From Adineta steineri (Eukaryota; Rotifera; Eurotatoria; Adinetida; Adinetidae): a stretch of 64,000 nucleotides of DNA. The notes under the pieces were generated by a model. That model had not been told where the DNA came from and did no database searches. It was given only the letters and a program-made list of their open reading frames with translations. Positions 23,208 through 34,906 of the stretch are shown here, in pieces (positions within the stretch are counted from its first letter, which is position 1; each line of letters starts with the position of its first letter). The stretch is taken from the NCBI GenBank assembly GCA_905250115.1, contig CAJNOI010000028.1, forward strand, positions 372,001 through 436,000, in the 5' to 3' direction. The translations under genes and the position numbers were made by a program.

Positions 23208-26200
23208 ATGGCAAACAACAAATCAATAACATCTATTCAAACCAATACACAAGCTACTGCTAAACACGTATCAAGCTTTTCCAAGGATGCAGTTGAAAAT
23301 CGACGTATTAATATGCAAAGAATGCAGAATGTCCTCCTCATTTGGTTGGACAACAATATTAATGACAATAATGCTGATTGTAGTAATACAATCAAGCAAT
23401 TGAAATGTGTAGTTAACAGCGTAAACACATTTATAGATGGTGAAAAATGTATTGAATTTATTCAAACAATTACTAATAACAATGTATGCATGATTGTTTC
23501 CGGATCACTTGCGAAACATATCGTGCCTCATGCCCTAGTCGAACATCTTGTAAGCAAGATCTTGGCCAAGATCTTAGGAACAGATAAGTGAACAGATCTT
23601 GAAAAAATAGGTACAGATAATTTGATTATCTTGTACACAAGATCTGTGACTAGATCTTAGGTACAGATTGTTAAGATCTTATGTACACGTTGTTAATATC
23701 TTATGTATAGCCTGTTAAGATCTTGGTAACAGATATTTGAAATCTTGAGCATAAGATCTTGTAATGAATGATATTTTCGTTTTGCCTCTGCAAGATCTTC
23801 AGATCTTGTACTAATATATTTAAATTTAAGACCTACATGAACATACAATAACACATGTGAATATTAAATACAATTACAAACTTCATAAAAAAACGTAATA
23901 AAATATGAACACCACAACAACTGTTTTTAATTCACAATCATCTGTATGAACACAAATCATTCATAAGTGCACGAAATACAAGATAAAAAATAATAAGAAT
24001 AAATTTGAGTCAGCTTCATCATATAATTCAGCATCAGACGATGATGATGACAATGAAACGGCTTGATCAATAGTAACAACGGCATCGTTATCTGAAATAT
24101 CGCCAGCTACTGGATCCAGTGAATTAGCGATGTCCATAAGACCGTCATCTTCGTCTTCGTGTTCATTATTTCGACGCATTTTAAATACTTCACTTTCATT
24201 GCGTGCCAAGCGGTATTAACGCGTACATTCTCTTGCTCGTTGAGTCGTACTTTTCGAACAAAATTTATTGTTTATACCTAAATTTAATAATATGCTGAAA
24301 TAAAACTAAACTAAAACCAATAAATAACAGTAACTAATTATTTTAAAACAAATGACATACATGTCTAAAAATGCGTAGTTTATTTCAACAACTCGATATA
24401 TTAGCATAGATTGATAATGTATATGTTTATCGAATTGATCATTTTTTTTTAGTATTAAAATTGACGCAAGTAAACTTCAGTAAATTTCTAAAAAACAAAT
24501 ATAATTATTCAAAAATTATTTCATAAAAACTTCTAATTTAAGTCTCTTCATTCTCATCATTGTCATAAAAAAATTTCATTTTTATAAAATGCAAAATATT
24601 TCGTTCGTCGAAAAAAATCATGATTAATATATTTAAGAAGAACCAATATATCATCATTAATCGATACATAATTATTTAAATAAGCTTTTTCATGCTTATA
24701 TGAGATAAAGACTTGGCCGTTATAACGTTTGTTATCTTTATGTTCATTCTTTGTTTTTATTGGTTCATATATATGAGGACTGCAAAAAAGCTTTTTTTAT
24801 TTTTTTTTTCTGTTCTGTTATGATTTATGAATATTTTTAATAAAATAATTCAAATATATGAATTATTTTTTTCTATTAATGATGTCGCTTTAGTTTATTC
24901 AAGATCTTGGTGCAAGATAATTACAGTTTAACTTTTTTCCACTCTTCTGACAGTTTTGATATCTTGAGTAAAGATCTTGATAAGATCTGTGGTACAAGAT
25001 AATTACAATTTAACTTTTCTTTATATCTTCTGAAAAGCTTAATATCTTGAAGAAAGATCTTAATAAGATCTGTGTTACAGATACGTAAGATATGATCAAG
25101 ATATGCTTTCTCTAAAAAAAGAAATTATCTTTTTAAGATCTTGGCAAGATCTTACTTACGAATTCCAAGATTTCCAGATCTTACTTACAAGATGTTCGAC
25201 TAGGGTGTGCATGACATGTCCCAAGTAAACACCATTTTTATTTTTTGTAATAATCAAGAGTGGAATAAACAATGGGCCAAAGAATGGCCTAAAATAAAAG
25301 AAGCCTTCACAGGTATAACATCAATCTGTGAAGCTCTTAAACCGACTGCTCACCAATGTGAGCAAAATGCCATCTCAATCAGCTTTGTGGCGCCAAACAA
25401 AAAGCTGGATCAATTAGATCCATCATTTATGTATACGCAGATCCTGAAAGAGATCCTATTAACCATCGACTTCGAAGACAAACATGTCAAAGAATTTATT
25501 ACATATTGTCGTGAAGTATTTGTCGAAAATGAGTATGAATTACAAAATATTGAAAAATTGGAACGTGACTATCATGATCATATACCTATTTGGTGGTATA
25601 CTTATCAATATTTTTTATATTCCATGCTCAATCAAGCATTAAGATTAATGGATGTTGATATTATTGTTCGAATGGGTTTCTTTATTAAGCACCTTCATCG
25701 TGATATTCAACGACTCCATTCTGAACAATTTGGTGGTGAACAATCTGATAAAACATTTACAGTTTATCGTGGACAATATCTTTCAAAAGAAGATTTTACC
25801 GAAATGACCAATACTAAAGGAGGACTTCTTTCATTTAATAACTTTTTATCAACCAGTAAAGATCGTGACGTTTCTCTCTTATTTGCGCCACAAACTGTTA
25901 CAAATTCTGACCTAGTTGGAGTTCTACTTGTTATGTCCATTAATCCTACACATTCAACAACTCCATTTGCTTGTGTTACAGATGTTAGTCATTTTCATAT
26001 GGAAGATGAAGTTCTCTTCTCTATGCATACCATTTTTCGTATTGGAGATATTCAGTCAATGGATGGGAATAATCATCTCTATCAGGTGGATTTAACACTG
26101 ACTAATGACAGTGATCAAGACCTCCGAACTCTTACTGATCAGATCCGGCAGGAGACCTTTCCGGATGAAGAAGGATGGTACAGATTGGGATTATTACTGA

Positions 26201-27078
26201 TTAACATAGGTCAATTTATCAAAGCTCGGGAAATTTGTGAATTTTTACTTCATCAAGCAACAAATGAGAATGATAAAGCAAAACTTTATCATCAACTAGG
26301 CCGAATCAAACGTAATCAAGGAGAATATCAAGAAGCACTTTCCTATTATGAAAAAGCTCGTGCAATTCGACAGCAATCACTTAATTCCAATCATCCTGAT
26401 TTGGCTATGTCCTATAACAGCATCAGTTTGGTGTATAATAGCATTGGCGATTATCCAAAAGCACTTATATCTCTCGAAAAAGCTCTTGCAATTCAACAAC
26501 AATCACTTCCTTCGAATCATCCTCATTTAGGTATGTCCTATAATAACATCGGTAATCTGTATTACAACATGGGTGATTATCCGATAGCACTTCAATCTCT
26601 CGAAAAAGCTCTTGCAATTCAACAACAATCACTTCCTTTTAACCATCCTGATTTGGGTGTTTCCTATAACAACATCGGTTTAGTATATAAAAACATGGGT
26701 GATTATCCAAGAGCACTTTCATATTATGAGAAAGATCTTGCAATTGGACAACAATCACTTGCTTCCAATCATCCTGATTTAGCTGTGTCCTATAATGACA
26801 TCGGTTTGGTATATTACAGCATGCGTGATTATCCAAAAGCACTTTTATCTCATGAAAAAGCCCTTGCAATTCGACAACAATCACTTACTTCCAACCACCC
26901 TGATTTGGGTGATTCCTATAACAACATCGGTTTGGTGTACGAGAAAATAGACGACTATTTAAAAGCTCAATCATTTTACGAAAGTGCTGTACAAACTGGA
27001 CAACAATCATTACTAACAAATCATCCTAATCTTCAACAATGGAGAAAAAACTTCGAAAACATAAAAAAGAAATTATAA
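23208..27078 (+). CDS. ADP-ribosyltransferase with C-terminal TPRs, interrupted by a transposon
   Basis: Mono-ADP-ribosyltransferase of the R-S-E (arginine-specific) type fused to tetratricopeptide repeats, an architecture seen repeatedly in bdelloids. Coding parts are 23208-23549 and 25204-27078 if the element between them is spliced at sites in its own ends, giving about 738 residues. The frame is open across that junction. The N-terminal domain contains MIVSGSLAKHIVP. The catalytic region has VYRGQY (Arg, about residue 301), FLSTSKD (Ser, about 330) and HMEDEVLF (Glu motif, about 381). From about residue 430 there are TPRs of 42 residues of kinesin-light-chain type, with NHPDL and YYEKA/SLEKALAI repeats. 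Apart from the insertion the gene is intronless. The start could be GCA-preceded ATG at 23208; the second Met is internal. Substrate unknown; it probably modifies proteins bound by the TPRs. Confidence 0.82.
23533..25205. mobile_element. Non-autonomous TIR DNA transposon, introner-like
   Basis: A 1673-bp element inside the ADP-ribosyltransferase gene. The ends are perfect 22-bp inverted repeats (23533-23554 and 25184-25205) starting CCCTAGTCGAACATCTTG, with one further mismatch and seven more matching bases inward. A 2-bp TG stands on both sides (23531-23532, 25206-25207); removing the element plus one TG restores the host frame exactly, which fixes the borders. Both subterminal zones (about 23550-23820 and 24900-25195) carry many copies of the palindrome AAGATCTT. 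No transposase is visible; an acidic open frame (23961-24176, minus) might be a remnant. The short duplication and dense subterminal motifs recall CACTA/EnSpm elements, but the CCC termini do not, so the superfamily is unassigned. Confidence 0.85.
23550..25203 (+). other. Predicted transposon-derived intron
   Basis: The left inverted repeat contains CTT|GTAAGC, a good donor. The right one ends CGACTAG|GG, a possible acceptor. Splicing here leaves 17 bases of the left end and 2 of the right plus the duplicated TG, 21 bases in all, in frame and without stop. A competing acceptor 12 bases upstream (TTACAAG) would give a stop. The donor and frame are seen directly; use of the sites is inference. 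Confidence 0.5.
26270..27030 (+). repeat. 126-bp coding tandem repeats (TPRs)
   Basis: About six tandem units of 126 bp encode 42-residue TPRs. The DNA is similar enough between units (for example the TATAACAACATCGGT block) to suggest recent duplication or gene conversion within the gene. Confidence 0.8.
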
Positions 27079-28399
27079 CTTCTTTCTGAATTTTTTTCTA
27101 AAAGTAAAATAAAACTGATGAAAAAGACAATGTGTCTATTCAAACTCTGTTCTTGATGTGAATACAATATGAGCAGTAACACTCATTTGTAAGGTAAATA
27201 ATACATATTGAAAAGATATGTATTGCAGAAAAGATCCTCGCGGTTACATTATTATGTCTGAATAAGTAGAGTCTCGTTGTGTTAGATAAGAAAGAAAAAT
27301 ACTAAAAAGTAACATAGAAGAATAGAAGGAGAGACAAAATTTATTTTATCAATAGAATGAATTATTCTTTCTCTTTCAATATTAAAGAATAGTTCATACC
27401 ATTGATAAACTCATCCATTTTAAATGAATAGAATGCCTGTATATACATATACATATACATGATCTTTGTTCACAAAGGCTCTTACATGTTCTGTTTTTTA
27501 GATATTTGGTAATCTATTTATCTTTAACATGAATACAAATATCGATTTTACTTTTCAAAATAATATTCAAATGATAAATCCTTATACAATTGTTTTTCAA
27601 TAGATAAAAATCAGTTTTATTCAAAGATATATTTGAATAAAATCATGTTTTAGTTGCATTAATAGTAAGGATAAATTTCCTTCTTACAGACCTTAATGCA
27701 AATAATTAGATTAAGATTTCATTAATATAATTCATTGTTAGTAGAAACATATCCATTCATCCTTGAATCTATATAGTTTCCATTGACACGTAAGAGGCTC
27801 TTTTTCCTATACATTTTTGTTGATTTCTATCTTCTATTTTTTCTTAAGATTATTTCTTATCTATCATTTCTTATTAAATTAGTATTATCAAGGGCGTACA
27901 GAGGTGCCGAAAGCAGAGTCCCTGACTAGTATGTTTGTAAAGAAGACAATCGAACATCAACCATTTTATTTGAAAATCTAAAGTATCTATTGTATATTAT
28001 GTTTTCCAAAACTAATATTCGTATAATTAAATAACAGATTGCTTTACTAGTTATCATTGGAATAAAAAAAAAGATTTTATTTATAATAAACTCATAAAAT
28101 GAGATAAAATTTTATTGTTCGGACCAATTACAGAAGCCATTTAATATTGAAATTATCATTCCCAAAAAAAAACACAATCATATAAACAAACATAAAAATG
28201 AGATATATAATTAAGTAAAATAATAATAATTATAATAAAAAAAAAATTTGCGATAAAATTAATGCAATAAAAACATAAGAAAAAAAAACTTTTCAGACGT
28301 ATTGCGAAACTCAGTAGAAATATTAACTGTTTAAAGCGAAAAAAAAGAAAGGATTATAAGATAAATTTATACTCATATTATTAGTTGAGACTATTTTGA
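27079..28399. other. Intergenic, no gene seen
   Basis: AT-rich spacer between the ART-TPR gene and the 3' end of the hexosaminidase gene. A short GC-richer patch lies near 27890-27935. No gene recognised. Confidence 0.6.
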
Positions 28400-30559
28400 C
28401 TAGATAAGTGGTCGTCTTGGCCATGACGATTGATTACGTGCAGATGAAAATTCAATTAAAGTTGTATTTATTCTTCCTAATACTGGTGATAAATATAGAT
28501 CAAACCATTCATCGACTATATCTAATGAATAAAGTTCACTTAAATGACGATTTAACAATTGCGTCATTGTTAATAAATCACTTTGTAACATTTGTAATTC
28601 ATTTAAACGTGAATCAAGTTCATAATGACGCACAAATCGATGTTTACGATTATAAGATGGTGATACAGTATGTAAAAATGTTAAACGATCTTCGATTTGT
28701 GCTAAAGATAATGCTAGAGATGATATACCTGACCAAATTGAAAGACCTTAATTAAAATACAATATAAATAAATGTTCTTTGTTTTTTCTCTTTATGATTA
28801 TTTTCTTACCTGGTAATGACTGACATAATTGTGAATCTTTTCCAATGGAATTCATTAATCCATCGCAATCATTCATATAATCATTATAAATGATTTTTCC
28901 TGTATTAATTGTATATAAACTACTAACAAGAGATTGATAAGCGGTTGGTAATAAATCAGTTAATGGCATAAAATGATCAAAACGTGACCAACCAGTTAAT
29001 ATAATAGCAGAAAATGAGCTTGTTTTTTGAGCGGAAGATGCTTGAATAAATTGAAGCCATGCATAATTATTTAGAACATGATGTGAAGTATTTGTTTGCA
29101 TAGAATAACGATTAAGACCACCTTTAAATGCACTAGCTGCCCATGTATTAGAAAATAATTTTGAATAAATATTCCAAATAGGTGACGAAATATATGATTC
29201 CTCAAATGTTGGTCGATAATTCCAAGCAACTGGTTCGACAAGACCTTTTAACTCTTCTAACTAAAAGATAATTCACAAAATTAAATGAAAAATTCTAAAT
29301 CAAGTTCTAATTGATTCAAATTCTTGTTAGTAGGAGAAAGTCATACATTGTTTATTTCTGTTCGAATACTTTAAAAAAAGTAACAGAACAACTATTAACT
29401 AGACAAATCATGATTTTCTTACTCTAGTTATTGTTTTTAATAGTTGTACTCTAACTTAACGGAAGTAAATTGGAGAATAAATTATTTATTCTATATAAAA
29501 TTCCTTACCAATTTTTCATTCAGTATGAATTGATCACCTCGAATAACATCATCCCAAATAAGTATTCGCATTGCTGGTCGAATTTTACGAATAATTTTAA
29601 CAACACGTTTTACATGACTTGAAATAGAACAAAAAAATATCAATCTTATTGCGTTTATTTCTTTACTTACTCAACGTATCGTTCTGGTATATCCATAGAA
29701 GTCTCACGACATTGTGGATGAGAATTTGTTAAAACAACTTCATCACAACCAATATGAATTACATTACTAAATGGATGCATATCAAGTGTTTGTGTTAAAA
29801 GATCTTAAAAAATCAAAATATTTTTATCTTTTACTTGGAAAATAATTTTTTATTTACCTTCAAGTAGAATATATGTTGTATTTAAACATGGTGTAATAAC
29901 CATAGGTAAACTTAAATCATCACGATATAATTCATATGGTTGTAATTTAAGTAACCATTCTAAATGACCAAATGTTTGAATTAATGGTATAACATCAAGT
30001 TGATGAGTTTTAGCTGATGTTTGAATTAATTGAATATCTGATTTTGAATAACTAAAACGATGTGTTGTCTAAAAATAATTTTTTTTTGTATTATTATTTT
30101 TTAAAATCGAATTATTCATTTATTTATACTTACATTTGCAAGTTTACCTTGTAATGGTAACATATCTTCATATTCAATTACAATACCTTTGACACCCATT
30201 TGTAATTTATCAATAAAATTAAAAAAATTCTCATAAAATTTATCTGCTTGCGGTGGTGCACCTTTTAAATCTAGATGAATATATTTTGCTAAACTAGATG
30301 ACGGATCATTGTTGTTTGAGTTTTTTATTATTATATTATCATTTGAATTTATGGATTTGTCTTGTGGTAAATATGAATTAATAGGAAAAGGAGTTATTTT
30401 GATATTAAGATGTTTGGAAGTATCAGTTACTGTTGTTGTTGTTATAGAAGTCCATTTTGAGCTAATAGTAAAAATAATAACAATAAACAAAGTTAATATT
30501 AAAAATTCAAATAAACGACGCATTTTCATAAGTACTAATCGATTGTTTAAAGTTCGCAT
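28400..30559 (-). CDS. Hexosaminidase D-like glycoside hydrolase family 20, membrane-anchored
   Basis: Predicted beta-N-acetylhexosaminidase that removes terminal GlcNAc or GalNAc. Six exons (30134-30559, 29858-30068, 29671-29806, 29509-29617, 28810-29260, 28400-28746) give 559 residues. Near the N-terminus a single hydrophobic segment (LFEFLILTLFIVIIFTI) indicates a type II anchor, followed by a Thr/Ser/Asn-rich stem. The catalytic domain starts at YIHLDLKGAPPQADKFYE and contains GVKGIVIEYEDMLPLQGKLA, PLIQTFGHLEW, the catalytic Asp-Glu pair in HIGCDEV, and LIWDDV, all as in HEXD. The C-terminal part includes AFKGG and a helical tail. HEXD in vertebrates is nucleocytoplasmic and lacks such an anchor, so a Golgi or surface location would be different. 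A Met 11 or 13 codons in is an alternative start. Confidence 0.88.
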
Positions 30560-31311
30560 AATTATTTCATTCTTTTTTGATTTAACGTCGGCTCGTTATT
30601 ATAATCTATATTCGAATAAAAAAAAATCATATGTATTTATATATTTAAATGAAAAAAAACACAAACTATTCACGATAGTTTTGCATGTATTACTTATCAA
30701 CAGATTAAATGAGCATAAAAAAAGAATTTATTTAGCGCGAGTATGCATGATTAAAGATCATCTTATAATATGATACATTCATTATTGTCGTCATATAAAA
30801 GAGATAATCGATATTTTAGAATGTTGATCATGCAATGAAAGTTTAATATTTCGAATAGAAATATTCTTTACATGTCAGGCGACTGAATGTCTGTTCAACG
30901 CATCTGTTCTGAGTATGTAAACGAAGATAACATAAGATGTCTGTTCTCTTTTTTTGTTTTAGTTGTTACACACATATTCATTCATCATAATAATCGAAAA
31001 AAGAAAAGAACAAGAAGCAAATGGTTTTTTTAAAAAATAGATGATCAAGTCACACATACAGTTGCTAGTAATGAATGCTGCTGTTGTTGTTGATGGATAT
31101 ACATTCTGCTCATGATTACAAAAAAAAAGAAAGAGACGAGAAGACAAAAAAAAAGAGAAAGAGAGAAAGAAATTATGAACATGCAAAGAAAAAGCATACA
31201 AAAAGAACGTTTTCACCATCTTATATTTTGAGTGTCTGTTATGCACTGTGATCCGACCAAGTTTGTAAATATATAAAGAATATATATATATATATCATAT
31301 GAGTAATTTTT
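30560..31311. other. Intergenic between HEXD-like and UBE2N genes
   Basis: No gene supported. Purine-rich runs near 31120-31190 produce a long but meaningless open frame. A TA run lies near 31276-31296 just before the UBE2N stop. Confidence 0.6.
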
Positions 31312-31989
31312 CTACACATCATGAGCATATTGTTGAGTCCATTCACGAGCTAAAAAATATATATATATATATTATTGTCATACGATCAGTAATCATATTT
31401 TCAAACCTATAGCTTGAGCGCCTTTTTCATCGGCTTTCCATTTTTCAGCAACATCAGCATCTAAAAAATCATCGGGATTTGGTGCACTTAATAAAGCTTG
31501 AATTGATAGGAGAACAGTACGTATTTGAAGAGCAGGACTCCATTTCTCTAGAAAAATAAAATAATAAATAAATAAATTATAATAAAGATTAGTTTTACCT
31601 TTAAGAATATCAAGACATATACGGCCTAATTTATCAATATTTGGATGATAAAGTTTTGTCATAAAACGAACTTTAGGTGGTGCCATTGGATATTCATCAG
31701 GAAGAAATAATTCTACCTTAAATCTACCACCTTCATAAGGACTCTGAATTAGATAAGATATGAATTGATAAAAGTATTTTTGAATGATATGAATATACCT
31801 CGCCTGGTCCATCAATGATTACTTTAAAATATCGTGGATTCTGTTCATCAACTATTGCACTGATACCTGGTACTGGTTCTTGTAGTAAACGAGCACTTTC
31901 CTAAAGATTAATATAAGACTAAATTCAATCAGAATTCAATAGATTCTCACTTTAACAATACGTTTAGTCAATGCACCATTATCGGTCAT
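31312..31989 (-). CDS. UBE2N: Ubiquitin-conjugating enzyme E2 N (Ubc13)
   Basis: E2 enzyme that, with a UEV partner, builds K63-linked ubiquitin chains in DNA-damage tolerance and signalling. Five exons (31951-31989, 31799-31900, 31599-31743, 31407-31547, 31312-31349) give 154 residues, the family size. The core is nearly identical to animal Ubc13: [31 protein letters not shown], the active-site cysteine in [12 protein letters not shown], then [20 protein letters not shown] and APNPDD. HPN supplies the catalytic asparagine. The last exon is only 38 bp ([12 protein letters not shown]). Small differences from the usual sequence are in the N-terminal residues and after APNPDD. Identification is firm. 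Confidence 0.97.
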
Positions 31990-32405
31990 TTTTGCAAAAG
32001 AAAATAGTTAAAAAATCTAATCAAAAAGAAAATTTACGGAATTTTCTTAGTTGTAAAAACAAAAATATGAATCATGTTCTTGTCATTATAAAATTGTTTC
32101 GTTTACTCGTTATGACTAGAAAAGAGAACAAGATGAGAACTGTCACGTTCTGAAGTCGTGTGTTAAACGATATTTATTTAGATAAATAAACTACTTCAAA
32201 CACCTCTATATATATGATGCAATACACGTATACTGAGGAATATTCTAGAATAGAATATCCCTCGATAATAACAAAGATTATTCTAACAGAGAATAATCTT
32301 AATGAATACACGAGAACAAAGAAACATATATATGAACTATATATTAACGACCTCGATAGAAAAAGAAAGAAAAGACTAAAAGAAAGCGAACGATAATAAC
32401 TAGAT

Positions 32406-32507
32406 CATATATCACAAATACGAGTGATAATAATCTAGGTCATACATCACANNNNNNNNNNCATATATCACAAATACGAGTGATAATAATCTAGGTCATA
32501 CATCACA
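32406..32507. repeat. 46-bp duplicate flanking an assembly gap
   Basis: The 46 bases at 32406-32451 recur exactly at 32462-32507, on either side of ten Ns (32452-32461). This is what an unmerged contig overlap looks like; a true tandem repeat is the alternative. Confidence 0.85.
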
Positions 32508-32634
32508 AGAACGGTAATATTTGTTGTTGTTTATTGTTGTTTTCCCAAGCAATACAAAGGAAACTGAGCGACATCTTTTGTTATTGAATTATTTCGAAAG
32601 TAAAAGCAAAGAAAATTTATTAATTAATATTATT

Positions 32635-32700
32635 TTTGTTATGTAACTCGAATAGAAATATTTCATGGAAATTATTCTATTCGAGAGTTACATAACAAAA
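32635..32700. repeat. Inverted repeat (hairpin) upstream of APEX2
   Basis: Two arms of about 22-24 bases, starting TTTTGTTATGTAACTCGAAT and closing with its reverse complement, surround a loop of about 20 bases. One arm has two extra bases. It lies about 80 bp before the APEX2 start and could be a small foldback element or a regulatory hairpin. Confidence 0.75.
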
Positions 32701-32777
32701 GATAAATTATGGATTGACAATCAGCTGTTTATGATTTCTCAATATTTAATTTTAATCGTGAATATTTCAAGCTGTAA

Positions 32778-34818
32778 ATGAAAATTTGTTCTTGGAATAT
32801 TAATGGTCTTCGCTCATTGCGACAGCCATTACGAACTGTACTTGAACAACTTGATTGTGATATTATATGTTTTCAAGAAACAAAAGTTACTCGTAAGTTT
32901 TTCTCTATTAAAATAAAATCACCCTGGATGTTCTTATGAAACTAAATATGTTTGTCTTCTTTTCTATAATTTTCATTCAAAAACTTCGATGATACCAAAA
33001 AAAATTTATTTAATATATTTAGGTCAAGCTCTAGCTGAAGCATATGCTCGAATAGATGGTTATCATTCATTTTATAGCTGGTCTCGACTTCGAGAAGGAT
33101 ATTCTGGTGTTTCTATAATTTGTAAAACATCTCTAGCACCAATTCGAGCGGAAGAAGGTTTGTTTTTAGAGAATTGAATTTTTAGAATTTAGTTTTTTGA
33201 TTTCAATATGTTGCTAGTTTTTAGGTCTCGTAGGAAAATTACACACAAATCTTGAGGATGGTTTAGGTGGTGAATATTTATCATTGGAAGAGAATGATCT
33301 TTTAGCAATTGATAGAGAAGGTCGTGCGATAATGACTGAACATGAACTTGAGTGAGTAATGAATAGAAAAGATTTGAATTATTTTTTTATTTGTTATTAT
33401 CAATAGAGATGGAACAAGTCTTGTTGTAATTAATGTCTATTGTCCTCGTGTTGATAGAGATAAACCTGAACGATTAACTTATAAACTTAATTTTTATTCT
33501 GCACTTGAACAACGTGCTCGATGTTTTTTAGAACGTGGATGGTACGTATGTGCACCATTATTTTCTTCTAATATAGACAAATTATATTCTCTTTTTTTTC
33601 TTAGTCGAGTTATTATCGTTGGTGATTTTAATGTTTCTCATAAACCTATTGATACATGTGATCCAGGAGACGATCTTAATGTAAATTTAAAATAAAAATT
33701 TTAATATACAATCTGATTTTCTTATTTTTTTATTCAAGTATTTTAATTCCAGTCCATCACGTTTATGGTTTTCGAAATTAATATCTGAAGATATTTTTAT
33801 AGATACATTTCGTTATTTACATCCAGATCAACGCGAAGCATATACATGTTGGGAAACAGTATCCAATGCTCGTGTAAATAATTATGGTGTACGAATTGAT
33901 TATATTATATGTGATGGTGCTGTATCAAAATCCCATCTTGTAAATTGTGAACGTCGACCTGATGTTGAATCAAGTGATCACTGTCCAGTTATTGCTGAAT
34001 TTAATTTTACATTTAAAGATCGTTCGCAAGCAAAACCACCATCGATTTGCACAAAATTTTGGTCAGAATTTAAAGGTACTCAGATGAATATAAATCAATT
34101 TATTGTTAAAACTAAACGAATACGCGAAGACGATATTGATAGTCAAGATGACAAGTAAGAAATCAATGATAAATTTGAGTTTTCATAGATCGAATTTGAT
34201 CTTCTTTTTTTAGAAAGCAACAAATAGAGGAAATAACAACAACGAATAAACAAGTAAGTGAACTCATTGTAGTATTTCTGGAGATAAATGAACATTTTTT
34301 AGACAAATCAATTAAATGAAATTATCGTAGAAAAATCAGTTACTACACAATCTAAATCACTTACAAAACCTTCATTTAAAAAAGTCAAATCAGATCAATC
34401 ATCACTTTTACAACATTTTAAACGAAGTTCTCAATCAAAAATGGCTCCACTACCTTCCTCGTCGAATGATTCAATTCCCAAAGTATATTTTTGATTTTCT
34501 AATAAATTTTATAACATACCTTTGCTTCTCTACAAGGAACCTGAAGTTATTACTTTATTAAACACTGAAACTGATGAAAAACCAAAGAAATCAGTTACAT
34601 CATGGAATCAAATCTTTCGCCCACCAACTCCACCACCATTATGTTCTGGCCATAAAGAACGATGTGTTATACGTCAAGTTAAAGATACTGCATCTGTAAA
34701 TTGGGGACGATATTTCTATGTATGTTCACGTGCAAATGGAGCTTCAGACAATCCTCAAGCACGATGTGAACATTTTCAATGGAAAGAAATAAAGAAAAAA
34801 ACAACGTCTACAAATTAA
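32778..34818 (+). CDS. APEX2: DNA-(apurinic/apyrimidinic site) endonuclease 2
   Basis: Nuclear AP endonuclease and 3'-5' exonuclease of the ExoIII/EEP family, acting in base excision repair and ATR checkpoint signalling. Nine exons (32778-32892, 33023-33157, 33225-33351, 33407-33541, 33605-33680, 33739-34154, 34214-34253, 34303-34482, 34537-34818) give 501 residues, close to human APE2. Visible: KICSWNINGLRSL at the N-terminus, CFQETKV (metal-binding Glu), GDFNVSHKPID (Asp/Asn), YIICDG and SSDHCPVIAE (catalytic Asp-His). A PIP-like PCNA box (QSSLLQHF) follows in the linker. The C-terminal zf-GRF zinc finger reads CSGHKERCVI, then NWGRYFYVCS and ARCEHFQW. All key residues are present. The start at 32778 is the first ATG and begins the conserved core directly. 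It converges with the DUF427 gene, 88 bp away. Confidence 0.96.
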
Positions 34819-34906
34819 ATTGTTTCTATTCTTTTTCTTGTTGTATATATATTTTATTTTGGAATGTTATGAAAGAAATACAATTCAGATAAATAAAAGA
34901 AAAAGT

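Noticed and set aside
23550..25191. Alternative acceptor TTACAAG at the right end of the transposon
   Set aside because: Joining the left donor to it puts a TAG stop after three codons; the CTAG|GG acceptor keeps the frame.
30309..30773. Plus-strand frame of 154 codons
   Set aside because: Antisense to the first HEXD-like exon and then AT-rich spacer.
30959..31246. Minus-strand frame of 95 codons
   Set aside because: Driven by a purine-rich tract giving Ser/Phe/Leu runs.
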